Assembly (NCBI GenBank): GCA_026004195.1
Contig: BPIQ01000001.1
Location: forward strand, 903,871-967,870
Direction of reading: 5' to 3'
Source: Candidatus Binatia bacterium
GTDB lineage: Bacteria; Desulfobacterota; Binatia; HRBIN30; BPIQ01
DNA: 64,000 bases
Part shown: positions 9,062 through 18,665 of the stretch, in pieces
Layout of the letters: every line of letters starts with the position of its first letter
Numbering within the stretch: position 1 is the stretch's first letter
Translations under genes and position numbers: made by a program
Notes under the pieces: generated by a model
What the model was told of the DNA's origin: nothing
Seen by the model: the letters and a program-made list of their open reading frames with translations, nothing else
Database searches by the model: none

Positions 9062-9745
9062 GTGGACGTGCGGGCCGTTTTCTTCGACGCCGTCGGCACG
9101 CTTTTCGACCTCGCGCAGCCCGTCGGGACCGTTTACGCCCGGGAAGCCTCCCGGTTCGGGGTGGTCGCCGATCCCGAGGACCTGGAGCGAAAATTCCGAA
9201 AGTCCTTTCGAGAAGCCCCACCCCTGGCGTTCCCCGGCGCCTCCGAAAGGGAACTCGATCGACTCGAACGAGACTGGTGGAAAAACCTCGTCCGGCGGGT
9301 CTTCCGGGATCACGAGTTCCCGCGTTTCGAGAAGTTTTTCGCGGAACTCTACGAGGGCTTCGCGACTCCTCGCTGGTGGAAAGTCCACCCCCGGACGAAC
9401 CCTACCCTACGAACCCTGCGCTCCCACGGGCTCGTTCTGGGAATCGTCTCGAACTTCGACCATCGACTCGAACGTCTCCTCGAGGCTCTCGACCTCCGGC
9501 GTTACTTCGACTCGGTCGTGGTGTCGAGCCGTGCGGGCTTCGCGAAGCCGGACCCCCGGATTTTCCGGCTCGCGTTGCGCTCCCACGGCATCCGGCCCGC
9601 GCAGGCGCTGCACGTCGGTGACTCGCCCGAAGAAGACCTGGCGGGAGCCCGGGCGGCGGGCCTCCACGGCCTGCTCGTGGACCCGCTCGAGGGCCCTGCC
9701 GGAGCGGTCGCTTTTCTCGGCCTTCTTCTCCCTCGGCTCAGCTGA
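9062..9745 (+). CDS. HAD-superfamily hydrolase (HDHD3-like)
   Basis: A 227-residue phosphatase-type HAD protein. Motif I is FFDAVGTLFD (nucleophilic Asp, with Val replacing the usual second Asp, as in some subfamilies), motif II is the Ser in LGIVSNFD, motif III the Lys in GFAKPDP, and motif IV the acidic pair in HVGDSPEEDLAGA. The start is GTG at 9062, six bases after the VOC stop, so the two genes are probably one unit. The substrate is not predictable. It ends inside the convergent response-regulator gene (8-base overlap). Confidence 0.82.
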   Translation: MDVRAVFFDAVGTLFDLAQPVGTVYAREASRFGVVADPEDLERKFRKSFREAPPLAFPGASERELDRLERDWWKNLVRRVFRDHEFPRFEKFFAELYEGFATPRWWKVHPRTNPTLRTLRSHGLVLGIVSNFDHRLERLLEALDLRRYFDSVVVSSRAGFAKPDPRIFRLALRSHGIRPAQALHVGDSPEEDLAGARAAGLHGLLVDPLEGPAGAVAFLGLLLPRLS

Positions 9746-10193
9746 GCGGCTCTTTTCCCAGCTTTTCGTCCGCTTCTTCGAGCTGCTTCACCAGGGAGCG
9801 GGAGTGCAACTGGGAGCGAACCCGGGTGAAGAGCTCCTGCTTGTTGATGGGCTTGGTGAGGAATTCGCTCACCCCGAGCTCCATCCCGCGCTTCCGCGTG
9901 TCCAGGTCGTCCTTGGCCGTGAGAAGGATCACCGGGATCTTCCGGAGCTCGGAGTCGGCGTAGAGCCTCGCGCAAACCTCGAGACCATCCATGCCGGGCA
10001 TCATGACGTCGAGCACGATCACGTCGATCGCCTCTCGCCGGGCTAGGTCGAGGCAGGCTGGGCCGTCTTCCGCGAGCACGCAGGTGTAGCCCTGACTTTC
10101 GAGCATCCGCGCGATGATCTCCCGCGCGTCCCGGTCGTCGTCGACCACGAGAATCGTTCCGGCCACTGGGTCGCCCATCGTCGCCTCCGCCAT
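9738..10193 (-). CDS. single-domain response regulator
   Basis: A 151-residue CheY-like receiver: the acidic pocket is ILVVDDDRD, the phospho-acceptor Asp is in VIVLDVMMPG, the Thr in VILLTAKDD and the Lys in FLTKPIN are all present. A short coiled helix (LVKQLEEADEKL) follows and there is no output domain. The ATG is part of a TGATG junction with the stop of the sigma-54 activator, so the two are translationally coupled. No histidine kinase gene is in the window. Confidence 0.85.
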   Translation of the reverse strand: MAEATMGDPVAGTILVVDDDRDAREIIARMLESQGYTCVLAEDGPACLDLARREAIDVIVLDVMMPGMDGLEVCARLYADSELRKIPVILLTAKDDLDTRKRGMELGVSEFLTKPINKQELFTRVRSQLHSRSLVKQLEEADEKLGKEPLS

Positions 10194-11170
10194 CAACGGG
10201 CCTCGAGGTCCTTCCCGCTTTTCCGCCGGAGCTTCGCGACGAGCGTCGTGCGCTTGAGACCCAGAAGGCGCGCGGCGGCCTGTTTGTTGCCTTTCGTTCG
10301 TCGCAGTGCTTCGTCGATCAGCCGGTACTCGAACTCCTCGACGGCCTGGTTCAGGTCGATCCCTTCGGCCCCGAGCTGGGGCTTGGGAATTTTCTTGTCG
10401 GAGAGAAACGTCCGGATGTTCAGGGGGAGGTTCTCGACCCGGATGAGCCCGTCCTCGCTCAGCACGACGAGGCGCTCGATCAGGTTCTCGAGCTCCCGGA
10501 CGTTGCCGGGCCAGTCGTACTCCCAGAGGTAGACCATCGCCTCCTCGGAAATCCGGGCCTGCATGTTCGGGTGGCGCTGGTTGTACTTGTCGAGAAAGTA
10601 TTGCACCAGGATGGGAATGTCCGACCTCCGCTCGCGGAGCGGCGGGACGGTGATCGGGATCACCTGGAGCCGGTAGTAGAGGTCCTCGCGAAAGCGCCCC
10701 TTTTCGACCTCGACGGCGAGGTCTTTGTTGGTCGCGGCGATCACCCGGACGTCCACACGGATCGTCCGGTCGGAACCCACCGGGCGGATCTCCTTGTCCT
10801 GAAGCACGCGGAGAAGCTTCACCTGCAGCGGCGGGCTCATCTCGGCGATCTCGTCGAGGAAGATCGTCCCTCCGTTCGCGAGCTGGAACATGCCCATGCG
10901 AGAGCCGACCGCTCCGGTGAAAGCGCCCTTTTCGTGGCCGAACATCTCGGACTCGAGAAGCTCGGAAGGGATGGCGCCGCAGTTGACGGGTATAAAAGGA
11001 TGGGCGGCGCGCCGGCTCATCGAGTGGATGTATCGGGCGATGAGTTCCTTCCCGGTCCCACTCTCTCCCATGATGAGGACCGTCGAATCCGTAGCGGCCA
11101 CCTTCCTCGAGATGGCCAGGATCCTCTCCATCAGCGGGTGGGACCCTTTGATCGTCGGTGCTACCTCCAT
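10193..11170 (-). CDS. sigma-54-dependent Fis-family activator
   Basis: A 325-residue activator with almost no N-terminal sensor. The AAA+ domain shows Walker A GESGTGKE, the sigma-54 contact loop GAFTGA, Walker B IFLDEI and arginine-finger segment REDLYYRLQV. A Fis-type helix-turn-helix closes the protein (NKQAAARLLGLKRTTLVAKL). ATG 11170 is used, with AAGGAG about 15 bases upstream; the open frame beyond is not homologous. Lacking its own receiver, it probably acts with the coupled response regulator or an unlinked partner. Target genes are unknown. Confidence 0.88.
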   Translation of the reverse strand: MEVAPTIKGSHPLMERILAISRKVAATDSTVLIMGESGTGKELIARYIHSMSRRAAHPFIPVNCGAIPSELLESEMFGHEKGAFTGAVGSRMGMFQLANGGTIFLDEIAEMSPPLQVKLLRVLQDKEIRPVGSDRTIRVDVRVIAATNKDLAVEVEKGRFREDLYYRLQVIPITVPPLRERRSDIPILVQYFLDKYNQRHPNMQARISEEAMVYLWEYDWPGNVRELENLIERLVVLSEDGLIRVENLPLNIRTFLSDKKIPKPQLGAEGIDLNQAVEEFEYRLIDEALRRTKGNKQAAARLLGLKRTTLVAKLRRKSGKDLEAR

Positions 11171-11252
11171 GAGGTCAACCTCAATCTCCTTTCGGTGGCG
11201 AAAATGTAACACGGTGAACCCGGGTGCACAACCCGAAGCCGCGCACTGCGGC

Positions 11253-11299
11253 GTGGAAAAAAAGACTTTTTTGCCGCCTCCTCCAGGTTTTTTTTCCAC
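11253..11299. repeat. inverted repeat with A/T tracts in divergent promoter region
   Basis: GTGG followed by seven A pairs with eight T followed by CCAC, with 24 bases between the arms. It sits midway in the 210-base gap between the sigma-54 activator (leftward) and rph (rightward). The A-tracts stand out in such GC-rich DNA and could bend DNA or bind a regulator. No known operator is recognised. Confidence 0.35.
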
Positions 11300-11380
11300 T
11301 CGCATGCGCTCCTCCGTGCGAGATGCCGTTTTTTCGCCGGGGACTGTTTTCCGGGGCTGGCTCGGGATAGAAGGTGGACG

Positions 11381-12103
11381 ATGCGTCCCGACGGCCGACA
11401 ACCTCACGAGCTTCGTCCCGTGAAGATCGAGCCGGGTTTTCTCCGCTATGCGCTCGGGTCGGTGCTCATCGAAATGGGGGAGACCAAGGTCGTGTGCACG
11501 GTGTCGCTCGAAGACGGGGTTCCGCAGTTCCTGCGCAACACCGGCCGCGGATGGCTCACGGCCGAGTACGGGATGCTTCCGGGTTGCTCGCAGCAAAGGA
11601 TCCAGAGGGAAGCCAGCCGGGGGCGCGTCGGTGGGAGAACCCACGAGATCCAGCGGCTGATCGGGAGGAGCTTGCGGGCCGTGACCGACCTCGCACTGCT
11701 CGGCGAGCGGACCCTCTGGGTCGACTGCGACGTGATCCAGGCCGACGGCGGCACGCGGACGGCAGCGATCACGGGTGCGTACGTGGCGCTCGCCCACGCG
11801 TGCCTCAAGCTACAGCGGGAAGGGATGCTCCTCGCGAACCCGCTGCGCGATTCGGTGGCAGCGGTGAGCGTGGGGATCGTCCAGGGAACACCGCTTCTCG
11901 ATCTCTGCTACGCGGAGGACAGCGCCGCGGAAGTGGACATGAACGTCGTCATGACCGGAAGCGGAAAGTTCGTCGAAATCCAGGGTACGGCCGAGACGAA
12001 CCCCTTCGGCCGAGAAGACCTCGAGCGGCTCACCGACCTCGCGGCTCTCGGGATACGGCAGCTCACCGCCATCCAGGCCGACACCGTAGCCCGGCTTTCG
12101 TGA
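11381..12103 (+). CDS. rph: ribonuclease PH
   Basis: A 240-residue 3'-to-5' phosphorolytic exoribonuclease that trims tRNA 3' ends. The N-terminus [25 protein letters not shown] and the segment [11 protein letters not shown] are hallmark RNase PH features. [18 protein letters not shown] and [19 protein letters not shown] carry the active-site acidic residues and the phosphate site. AAGGTGG precedes the ATG. The stop overlaps the GTG start of rdgB in a GTGA junction, a common pairing of these two genes. Confidence 0.95.
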   Translation: MRPDGRQPHELRPVKIEPGFLRYALGSVLIEMGETKVVCTVSLEDGVPQFLRNTGRGWLTAEYGMLPGCSQQRIQREASRGRVGGRTHEIQRLIGRSLRAVTDLALLGERTLWVDCDVIQADGGTRTAAITGAYVALAHACLKLQREGMLLANPLRDSVAAVSVGIVQGTPLLDLCYAEDSAAEVDMNVVMTGSGKFVEIQGTAETNPFGREDLERLTDLAALGIRQLTAIQADTVARLS

Positions 12104-12732
12104 AAGCTCCTCCCTTTCTCGTCCTCGCTACCCGCAACCGGGGGAAGATCCGGGAGTTCCAGAGACTTCTCGGGAAGCTCGGAATTCGGTTGCGAAGTCT
12201 CGAGGAGTTTCCCGGCGTCCCCGAGCCGCTCGAGGGCGGACGAAGCTACGAGGAAAACGCGCGGGAGAAGGCGCTGCTCGCGGCCCGTGCGACGGGCTTG
12301 CCGGCCCTCGCCGACGACTCGGGACTCGAGGTAGACGCTCTCGGCGGGGAGCCGGGCCTGCGTTCGGCCCGCTACAGCGGCGGAAGTTCGAGGGAGAACA
12401 TCGAGCTTCTCCTCGCGCGGCTGCGTTCCGTGCCACGGGAAAAGCGAACGGCCCGCTTCCGCTGCGTCGTGGTCGTGGCGAAGCCCGACGGGTCGGCACT
12501 CGTGGCGGAGGGGTCCTGCGAGGGCATCGTCCTCGATGCTCCGCGCGGCGAAGGAGGATTCGGGTACGACCCCGTTTTTCTCGATCCGGAGTCGGGAAAG
12601 ACCTTCGCCGAAATGAGCCCCGAAGAAAAGGACCGGAAAAGCCACCGCGGTCGCGCGCTCCGAGAGCTGCGGGAGAAGCTCCCGGGGTTTCTCCGTGACG
12701 ATGCCCCCATCGGGGGCCCGGACGGGGGATAG
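12100..12732 (+). CDS. rdgB: XTP/dITP diphosphatase (RdgB/HAM1)
   Basis: A 210-residue house-cleaning pyrophosphatase for non-canonical purine triphosphates. The N-terminal substrate loop [12 protein letters not shown], the metal-binding [18 protein letters not shown], the ARYSGG loop and [12 protein letters not shown] are all intact. GTG 12100 is in a GTGA overlap with rph and places LATRN at the expected position. The C-terminal dozen residues are Gly/Pro-rich and variable. Confidence 0.94.
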   Translation: MKAPPFLVLATRNRGKIREFQRLLGKLGIRLRSLEEFPGVPEPLEGGRSYEENAREKALLAARATGLPALADDSGLEVDALGGEPGLRSARYSGGSSRENIELLLARLRSVPREKRTARFRCVVVVAKPDGSALVAEGSCEGIVLDAPRGEGGFGYDPVFLDPESGKTFAEMSPEEKDRKSHRGRALRELREKLPGFLRDDAPIGGPDGG

Positions 12733-12736
12733 CTCC

Positions 12737-14009
12737 TCAGCAGGGCCCAGGCACCGACCAGCGCGGCCCGAGTTTTCCGAGCAGCGATTCGAATCGCGCA
12801 GCGTGACGGTCCCACGTGTGTCGTCGCGCCACGCGACGCGCCCTGCGGGCGAGCCGTACCGCGAGCTCGGGGTTCTTTCGCAGAAGCTCGACGTGCTCGA
12901 CGATCTTCTTCACGCTCCCCGGCGGATGGAGCAACGCGGCCTGCTTGTGGGGAAACTGAGAGGGCAAATCCCCGCTGGCGGTGGCCACGATCGGAACGCC
13001 CGCGGCCGCGTATTCCCACACCTTCAAGGGGGAGAAATAAAAGCTCGGAAGCGGTGGGTACGGCGCCAAGCCGACGTCCATTTTCGCGAGATAAGAAAGG
13101 ACACGGAAGTGCGGAACGGGCCCCACGATTCGCACCTTGTCTCGCAGCGGGGCCAAAGAACGGAGCTTCTCGACTTCCGCCCGCAGGGGTCCGTCTCCCA
13201 CCACGAGCAAGCGGTACCGTCCGTCGAGGGAGACCAGTCGCCGAAACGCCCGCACCAGAAGATCCACGCCGTGCCACGGCTTCAAACTTCCGAGAAAGCC
13301 CACGACGAACTCCTCCCCCCTCCGACGCGGGCGCACCTTGCCGGCCGAGAGCATCCGGGCCGGCGCACCGCACGGGAGGAGGCGAATTTTCCGCCTCGAC
13401 GCGCCGCGAGCATGAGCGTACTCGGCAAGCGCGGTCGTCGTCACCAGGACGAGGTCGGCCCCGGCGAGCAGCGACGACTCGATCGCTTCCGCTACCGGGA
13501 CCAGCTCGATCCGGCGGTAGAGCCGCTGTTGCTCCACCAGAGGAGCGTTGAGTTCGAGAACGTAGGGCACTCCTCGGCGACGCGCGAACTGGAGGCCGGC
13601 CAGAGACCAGAGCGACGCCCTCTCGTACACGCAGTCGATCCTGCCACGTCGTCTCTCGAGCCCCGCCGCGAGGGCCGCGTTCCAGAGAAGACCCTGCGCC
13701 TCGGCGGCAAGCGTCCGGGAGCGCTCGTCGCCGTGCCCGTGCTTGCCGAGACTCCGGTGCAGCGCTCGGAGCACGGGGTCGGCGTCGAGGGGCACGACCG
13801 AACGGTTCGCATTGCTTCCGGCGGCCCCCGAGCGGCGCGAAAAGCGTCACGCGGAACCCCCTGCGCCGCAGCGCCGCCACGAACTCCCGCACGTGAACCG
13901 CCGAGCCGCTCGTGCCCTGGAGCTCGATGCCCCGGTCCGCGCAAACGTAAGCGAGGCGCAGTCCCCGCCCGCCGCCCGGCCCGGTTCTCTCCCGGTGCTC
14001 AGAACTCAT
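12737..14009 (-). CDS. glycosyltransferase family 4-like, one frameshift
   Basis: A GT4-type enzyme of about 423 residues once a +1 shift is corrected. The N-terminal half starts at ATG 14009 and reads LAYVCADRGIELQGTSGSAV, VHVREFVAALRRRGFRVTLF. The rest lies in another frame with GFLGSLKPWHG, LLVVGDGPL and FSPLKVWEYAAAGVPIVA (nucleotide-sugar site). The switch falls at five C (plus strand) at 13825-13829; removing one joins the frames and matches its paralogue at 17427-18665 along its whole length. It is either a sequencing error or a recent mutation. The sugar and acceptor are unknown. Confidence 0.75.
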
Positions 14010-14997
14010 AACCGAAGCCTACTCCCACCTCGTGGCTCGCGAACTCCCTACGTACGCCGAGTTCTCCCTCCGGATTACGTTGGCTCGGCTGGTCCAGAAC
14101 CCCCGTCCTGAGTCGATACCGCAGAGCAAGGGAAACACCCCGAAGCGGGACGACGGGAGCGACGAGCCGGAACTCGAACTGCTCGATGTCGTCCTCGCGG
14201 CGGAAGTTGCCGTTACGCCGCCCTTCGGAGCGCAAGGTGTCCACGAGGTAATCCCGCAACGATCGCTCGTAGCGAAAAAAAAAAGCGGAGGTCGCGCGCG
14301 AACCCGGCTTCGAAGCCCGCCGCCACGTCGAAGCTCTGGCGATCGAAATTCTCCCGCTCGGCCTCGCGGCGCGCGTACTCGAAGCTCCCCCTCGGAATCC
14401 AGACACGAAGCCACGGCAAGTCGGGCACGAAGTGGTACCGAAGTGCCAGTTCCAGACCGGGAGCGAACGAGTCCCGCTGGTTCTCTTCCGTTCGGTAATC
14501 GTCCCACTCGGCGAGGAAAGAAAACCCTCGCGCGGAGCCGTTTTCTCTCGCCGAATTTTCGCCTGAGGGTGGCCTCCATCTCGTGCTCGGCGTAGAAAAC
14601 GCGCCGCGCTGCCTCTTCCTCCTCGAACAGGAGGCGCCGCGGCGAATAGAGGTAGCCGAGCGCGAGCTCCGTCCGTTTCCCGACGGAGTAGCGAGCCTCC
14701 GAGGAAACAAGGACGTGGTCGAAGTTGGAAAGCTCGTGGTACACGGAACCTTGCACCTCCAACCCCCAGCGGTCGGGGAAGAAGGCCCCGGTCCGGCAGT
14801 TCTGCATCGACTTTCGCTCCGGCTTTCGTGATGAAATCGCTCCGTCGGAGCGGCCCTTCCTGCTGCTCCACGTTGTCGTTGTACGCCTGCTCGACGAGCA
14901 GCCGGACTCGCCAGCGAGCACCGGGGAGCAGCGAACGACCATCGCAACGGGGCGGCACCGAGACCAGCACGAGACACGCCGCGAGTCCGAGGCTCAC
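13999..14997 (-). CDS. outer-membrane beta-barrel (BBP2-like), three frameshifts
   Basis: Reassembled across three frames this gives about 331 residues: signal peptide (MSLGLAACLVLVSVPP), the YNDNV motif typical of exopolysaccharide-associated barrels, then alternating strands to a terminal VGFGYEF. The frame changes fall near 14786-14789 (CCCC), 14525-14527 (CCC) and 14275-14284 (ten A). Deleting one base at each restores a single barrel. All are insertions in homopolymers, so error is likelier than decay. Start GTG 14997; the end overlaps the glycosyltransferase start by 11 bases. Probably the outer-membrane part of the glycan cluster. Confidence 0.6.
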   Translation of the reverse strand: MSLGLAACLVLVSVPPRCDGRSLLPGARWRVRLLVEQAYNDNVEQQEGPLRRSDFITKAGAKVDAELPDRGLLPRPLGVGGARFRVPRAFQLRPRPCFLGGSLLRRETDGARARLPLFAAAPPVRGGRGSAARFLRRARDGGHPQAKIRREKTAPREGFLSSPSGTITERKRTSGTRSLPVWNWHFGTTSCPTCRGFVSGFRGGASSTRAARPSGRISIARASTWRRASKPGSRATSAFFFRYERSLRDYLVDTLRSEGRRNGNFRREDDIEQFEFRLVAPVVPLRGVSLALRYRLRTGVLDQPSQRNPEGELGVRREFASHEVGVGFGYEF

Positions 14998-15015
14998 CCA
15001 CCCTGCCCGGAGGCT

Positions 15016-16212
15016 TCACTCCCCCTCCTCTCGACCCAGCATCCGGCGTGCTCTCCGTGCGATGCGTGCCAGCCCGGCAAAATCGAGACCCGGAGGCAGC
15101 TCCTGCGGTACGCGACGGGCAGCGAGGAGGCTTTCGACGGCCCCGAGCAGGACATCGGGCCGGAGCTCTCCGGGCAGGACGACGCTGACGAGCCCGAAGC
15201 TTTCGAGCGCCCGCGCTCGTAAGAGCTGTTCTCGCCGCGGCTCGATCCGGGGCACCAGGACGGCAGGCTTCCGCTGCGAGAGTACCTCGCACGTCGTGTT
15301 GTAGCCCGCCATCGAGACGCTGACCCGTGCCAGCGCGAGAAAGGACACGAAGTCGGGGCGGAAGTCGTAAACGAACACTCCGTCGCCGATGCCGAGAAAC
15401 AGCCGCTTGAGCTCGTGGCGATTCGTGGCCGGCATGTCGGGCCCGAGAAAGACGGCCGAAGAGACCCCTCGGCCTGCAAGAGCGCGGGCTGCCTCGACGT
15501 AAGCCCGCAGCAAGGGAAACCCGTCCCCTCCGCCTCCGCAGCTTACCACGACGAGAGGTCGGCTCCCGAGGCGAAGCTCCTGCCGAAGACTCTCTACGTC
15601 CTGCCGAACGGGTGCACGCGCCACGTAGCCGCAAAACCTGACCTTTCGGGAGACGGCGCTCGGGAACTCGTAAAGGAGAGCCGGATCGAACACCGAAGGA
15701 GAGCCGGCGACCCAGATCTCGTCGTAAAACCTCCCGAGAGCGTCGTACACGCCGCTTTCTCTCCATCGCGGGACGATTCTCTCGGGCGCGTCCAGGATGT
15801 CGCGGAGAGTCAGGGCGACCCGCACCGAAGGCCGACGTTTGCGGAGATAACGCAAGGTGGGCAGAAGCTCTCCCTCGGCTCCGAGCGGGACGTTGTCGAC
15901 GACCACCAGATGCGGCTCGAACGCACGGGCGACGGTCTCGACGAGACGTTCCCGGATCCTTCGCACCCTCGTGAAACTTACCCGAAGGTGGCGAGAAACG
16001 TACCGGTCCGGCCCGGATTTCCAGATGGAAGGCAGCTTGACGAAATCGACCCCGGCCACGGCCTCGAACGAGGCCGCCGACTCGAGACCCGTGAGCATGA
16101 GCCCGGAAAGTCCGGGCAGGTGCCGTACGAGGTAAGAGGCGATCGTGAGACTTCTCCGAAAATGACCGAGGCCGTAGGTGTCGTGGCTGTAGAAGAGAAT
16201 TCGCTGCCTCAC
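15016..16212 (-). CDS. MurG-like (GT28-type) glycosyltransferase
   Basis: A 398-residue protein with the N-terminal glycine loop YSHDTYGLGHFRRS, the mid-protein GGGGDGFPLL stretch, and the C-terminal donor-site signature SMAGYNTTCEVL followed by PRIEPRREQLLRA. These match predicted glycosyltransferases related to MurG. The GTG start at 16212 overlaps the kinase-like gene stop as GTGA. A 1,444-codon open frame runs through this gene and several others, but only this part of that frame and part of the kinase are real. Confidence 0.78.
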   Translation of the reverse strand: MRQRILFYSHDTYGLGHFRRSLTIASYLVRHLPGLSGLMLTGLESAASFEAVAGVDFVKLPSIWKSGPDRYVSRHLRVSFTRVRRIRERLVETVARAFEPHLVVVDNVPLGAEGELLPTLRYLRKRRPSVRVALTLRDILDAPERIVPRWRESGVYDALGRFYDEIWVAGSPSVFDPALLYEFPSAVSRKVRFCGYVARAPVRQDVESLRQELRLGSRPLVVVSCGGGGDGFPLLRAYVEAARALAGRGVSSAVFLGPDMPATNRHELKRLFLGIGDGVFVYDFRPDFVSFLALARVSVSMAGYNTTCEVLSQRKPAVLVPRIEPRREQLLRARALESFGLVSVVLPGELRPDVLLGAVESLLAARRVPQELPPGLDFAGLARIARRARRMLGREEGE

Positions 16213-17430
16213 GACCGAAGACTCTCCTCGACCAGCGCCGTACAGAGGGCTTCCGACCCCGGCCTCACCCGGTACGAACAGGCGAGGCGCAAGAGCGAGG
16301 TCCGGCGGTACCACAGGAATCGTTCGTCGGAGAACCCGCCCGGGTAGCCACGCAAGAACGACCCTTCCCATTCCGAGGCCGCGCCCGGCAGAAATCCCTG
16401 CAACCCCCGCAGACGCAGGTGGGCACAGAAGTTCCCGAGGTCGAGCTCGCGTTCTCCCCAAGCCGCCGTATCGGGGTCCAGAATGGAGACCGTCCGGGCA
16501 TCCAGATGGACCTGCTTGTCGTAGAAGTCTCGGTGGACGAAGACCGGCCGCGCGATCTCTCGGGGGTAACGCCCTCTCGACTTCCCTCAAGGCTCGCCGC
16601 AGCTTCGTTCCGAGGACGGGATCGAGTCTCCCGGTAAAGGCAACCCAGGAGCGAAGGAGTGCGATCTCGTCCTCCCGGACGAAGGACCGCGCGAGGCTCG
16701 GGGGCCGGAGGGCGTGCAGCCGGGCGAGCGCCGCGGCAGCTCGCTCGAGGTCGGAGCCCAGCCGGGAAGTGTCGCGAAGCCGAGAGCGCAGACTCGTCCC
16801 GGGAACCTCCTCGAACAGCGCGAGAACGAGAGACCCGACGTAAGCGATCGGTTTCGGCAGACGGACCCACGTCGGCCCTTTCCCGGAAAGTTCCTCGTAC
16901 GCTTCGCGGTGAATCGCGAAGGACGCGCCCGGCCGTTCTTCCCGCGATACCTTTCCGAATACCGTGCCTCGCTCCGTCGCGTACCGTAGAAGACACCGGC
17001 GACCGGGCCGGTACGACACCAGGGCCGGGGAGAAAAAGGGCCATCCCACCGCTCGGGATACCCGGGCGGTGTCCATACAGGCGCGAAGGGTCGGAAGACG
17101 ATGATCGAAGGGGAAAAGTTGCAAGAGAATTCCGCCATCCGCCACCGACGAAGAGCAGTGCGCACACTCGCTCTCTCGTGCACAGGTTCTGGCCATCCGA
17201 CCGACGAGTTTCCGGGCCCGTTCCAGCCCCACGACGAAGGCGGAACCGTACAGCTCCGCAATCCCCTCTCCCCGAAGCCGGTAGAGCGCGTGGAAGTGTC
17301 GCCCCGGCTTGACCCAGGTCGAGACGAGCTCCGCTCTTCGAAGGCGACCCGCCCTGAGCCGGGGCACGGCCGAGAAAAACCGTACGACGGACTCGGGCCG
17401 CAAAAGGAGCTCGACGGTCGCTGCCTTCAC
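16209..17430 (-). CDS. aminoglycoside-phosphotransferase-like kinase, one frameshift
   Basis: About 406 residues after correction, with an APH/choline-kinase fold. The N-terminal lobe has LLRYATERGTVFGKVS and the nucleotide-lobe segment LALFEEVPGTSL. After a +1 shift at five G (16562-16566, plus strand) the catalytic loop FVHRDFYDKQVHLD and the metal motif SILDPDTAAWGE follow. Such kinases in glycan clusters often phosphorylate a sugar or lipid rather than a drug. GTG 17430 overlaps the upstream glycosyltransferase stop as GTGA, and its own stop overlaps the next start the same way. Confidence 0.68.
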
Positions 17431-18665
17431 CGTCTTCCGGCCCTCCGTCTTCGAGCCGGCAGATGCCGCTCGAACATCGCCAGGACGCGCTCGGCGTTCC
17501 GGCGCCACGTGAACCGCCGGACCAGGGTCGAGCGGGCGTTGCGTGCGAGACGGTGCGCGAGCTGCGGAGAGCTGCGCAAACGCTCGATCGCGCGGACCAT
17601 CCCGTCGATCGAGCCCGGGCGGTGCAAGAGGGCCGTCCGCCCGTGCGCGAGAACCTCCGCGAGCTGCCCTACCCGGCTCGCTACCACGGGTACGCCGGCA
17701 CCCATGTATTCGAAGACCTTGAGCGGCGAAAAATAGAACCCCGGGATTTTCGGGTAGGGAGCGAGTCCCGCGTCCATCCCCGCCAGGTATTTCGGAACCT
17801 CGTGGTGAGGCACTTCTCCGGCGAAGGTAGCTTTCCCGATCAAGCCTTCGGTGGCCAGACCTTTCCGAAGTTCGCCCTTCATCGGGCCGTCCCCGACCAC
17901 CAGGAGCCGGTAGCCGCCGAAGAGCCGGGACAGCTTCGCGAACGCCGGAACGAGCGTCTCGAGACCGTGCCAGGGTTTCAGGGACCCCAGGAAGCCGACG
18001 ACGAACTCGTCCCCTTCTTTTCTCGATCGCAGCGTCGGGACGAACCGGTCGGGATCGGCTGCATTCGGCAACACCCGAACGGCACCGCGACGGGCCCCGC
18101 GCCGAACGACGTAGGGCCGAAGAGCCCTCGACGGCACGACGACGAAATCGGCCGCCCGGAAGAGGAAGGACTCGAGACCCGCGGCCGCGGCAGGGTTCTC
18201 CAGAGCCCGGTAGCGCTCCTGCTCCTGGCGAAGCGGAGCGTTCACCTCGAGAGCGTAGGGGATGTCGTGCGTCTCGGCGAAAGCGGCGGCCGCGTAACTC
18301 CAGAGGGAGTATCGCTCGTAGACGGCGTCGATCCCCCACTTGCGGTGCATCCGTTCGAGCTCCCGCCCGAGAATCTGGTTCGTGAGGAGCCCCTGGACTT
18401 CCGTCGCCGCCGCCCGTTCGCGGACGGTGCGAGCCCTCTCGAAGAGCGCCTTGCGGATCTCGCGCCCGAACCTCGTCCCACCGAGGTCGACCACGGGAAC
18501 CTCGGCGAAGTTTCCGGTAGTGCGGGCCGCCAGAATCCGGACATCCGCGCCCGAACTCCGGAGCGCGCGGGCGAACTCCGCGACGTGGACGGAAGCGCCC
18601 TTCGTGCCCCCGACCGGTACTCCGCGGTCCGCGCACACGTAGGCCACGTGGAGTTGCCGCTTCAC
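17427..18665 (-). CDS. glycosyltransferase family 4-like
   Basis: A 412-residue intact paralogue of the broken enzyme at 12737-14009, with matching landmarks in order: VAYVCADRG near the start, VHVAEFARALR, GFLGSLKPWHGLETL, LLVVGDGPMKGEL, FSPLKVFEYMGAGVPVVAS and a C-terminal helix. The GTG start at 18665 is four-base overlapped with the upstream glycosyltransferase stop. Two such close relatives in one operon suggest successive additions of similar sugars. Donor and linkage cannot be inferred. Confidence 0.8.
   Translation of the reverse strand: MKRQLHVAYVCADRGVPVGGTKGASVHVAEFARALRSSGADVRILAARTTGNFAEVPVVDLGGTRFGREIRKALFERARTVRERAAATEVQGLLTNQILGRELERMHRKWGIDAVYERYSLWSYAAAAFAETHDIPYALEVNAPLRQEQERYRALENPAAAAGLESFLFRAADFVVVPSRALRPYVVRRGARRGAVRVLPNAADPDRFVPTLRSRKEGDEFVVGFLGSLKPWHGLETLVPAFAKLSRLFGGYRLLVVGDGPMKGELRKGLATEGLIGKATFAGEVPHHEVPKYLAGMDAGLAPYPKIPGFYFSPLKVFEYMGAGVPVVASRVGQLAEVLAHGRTALLHRPGSIDGMVRAIERLRSSPQLAHRLARNARSTLVRRFTWRRNAERVLAMFERHLPARRRRAGRR

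Noticed and set aside
13825-13829. Programmed +1 frameshift in the glycosyltransferase
   Set aside because: No slippery site plus stimulatory structure is evident, and the same type of extra base recurs in unrelated genes, so an error is simpler.
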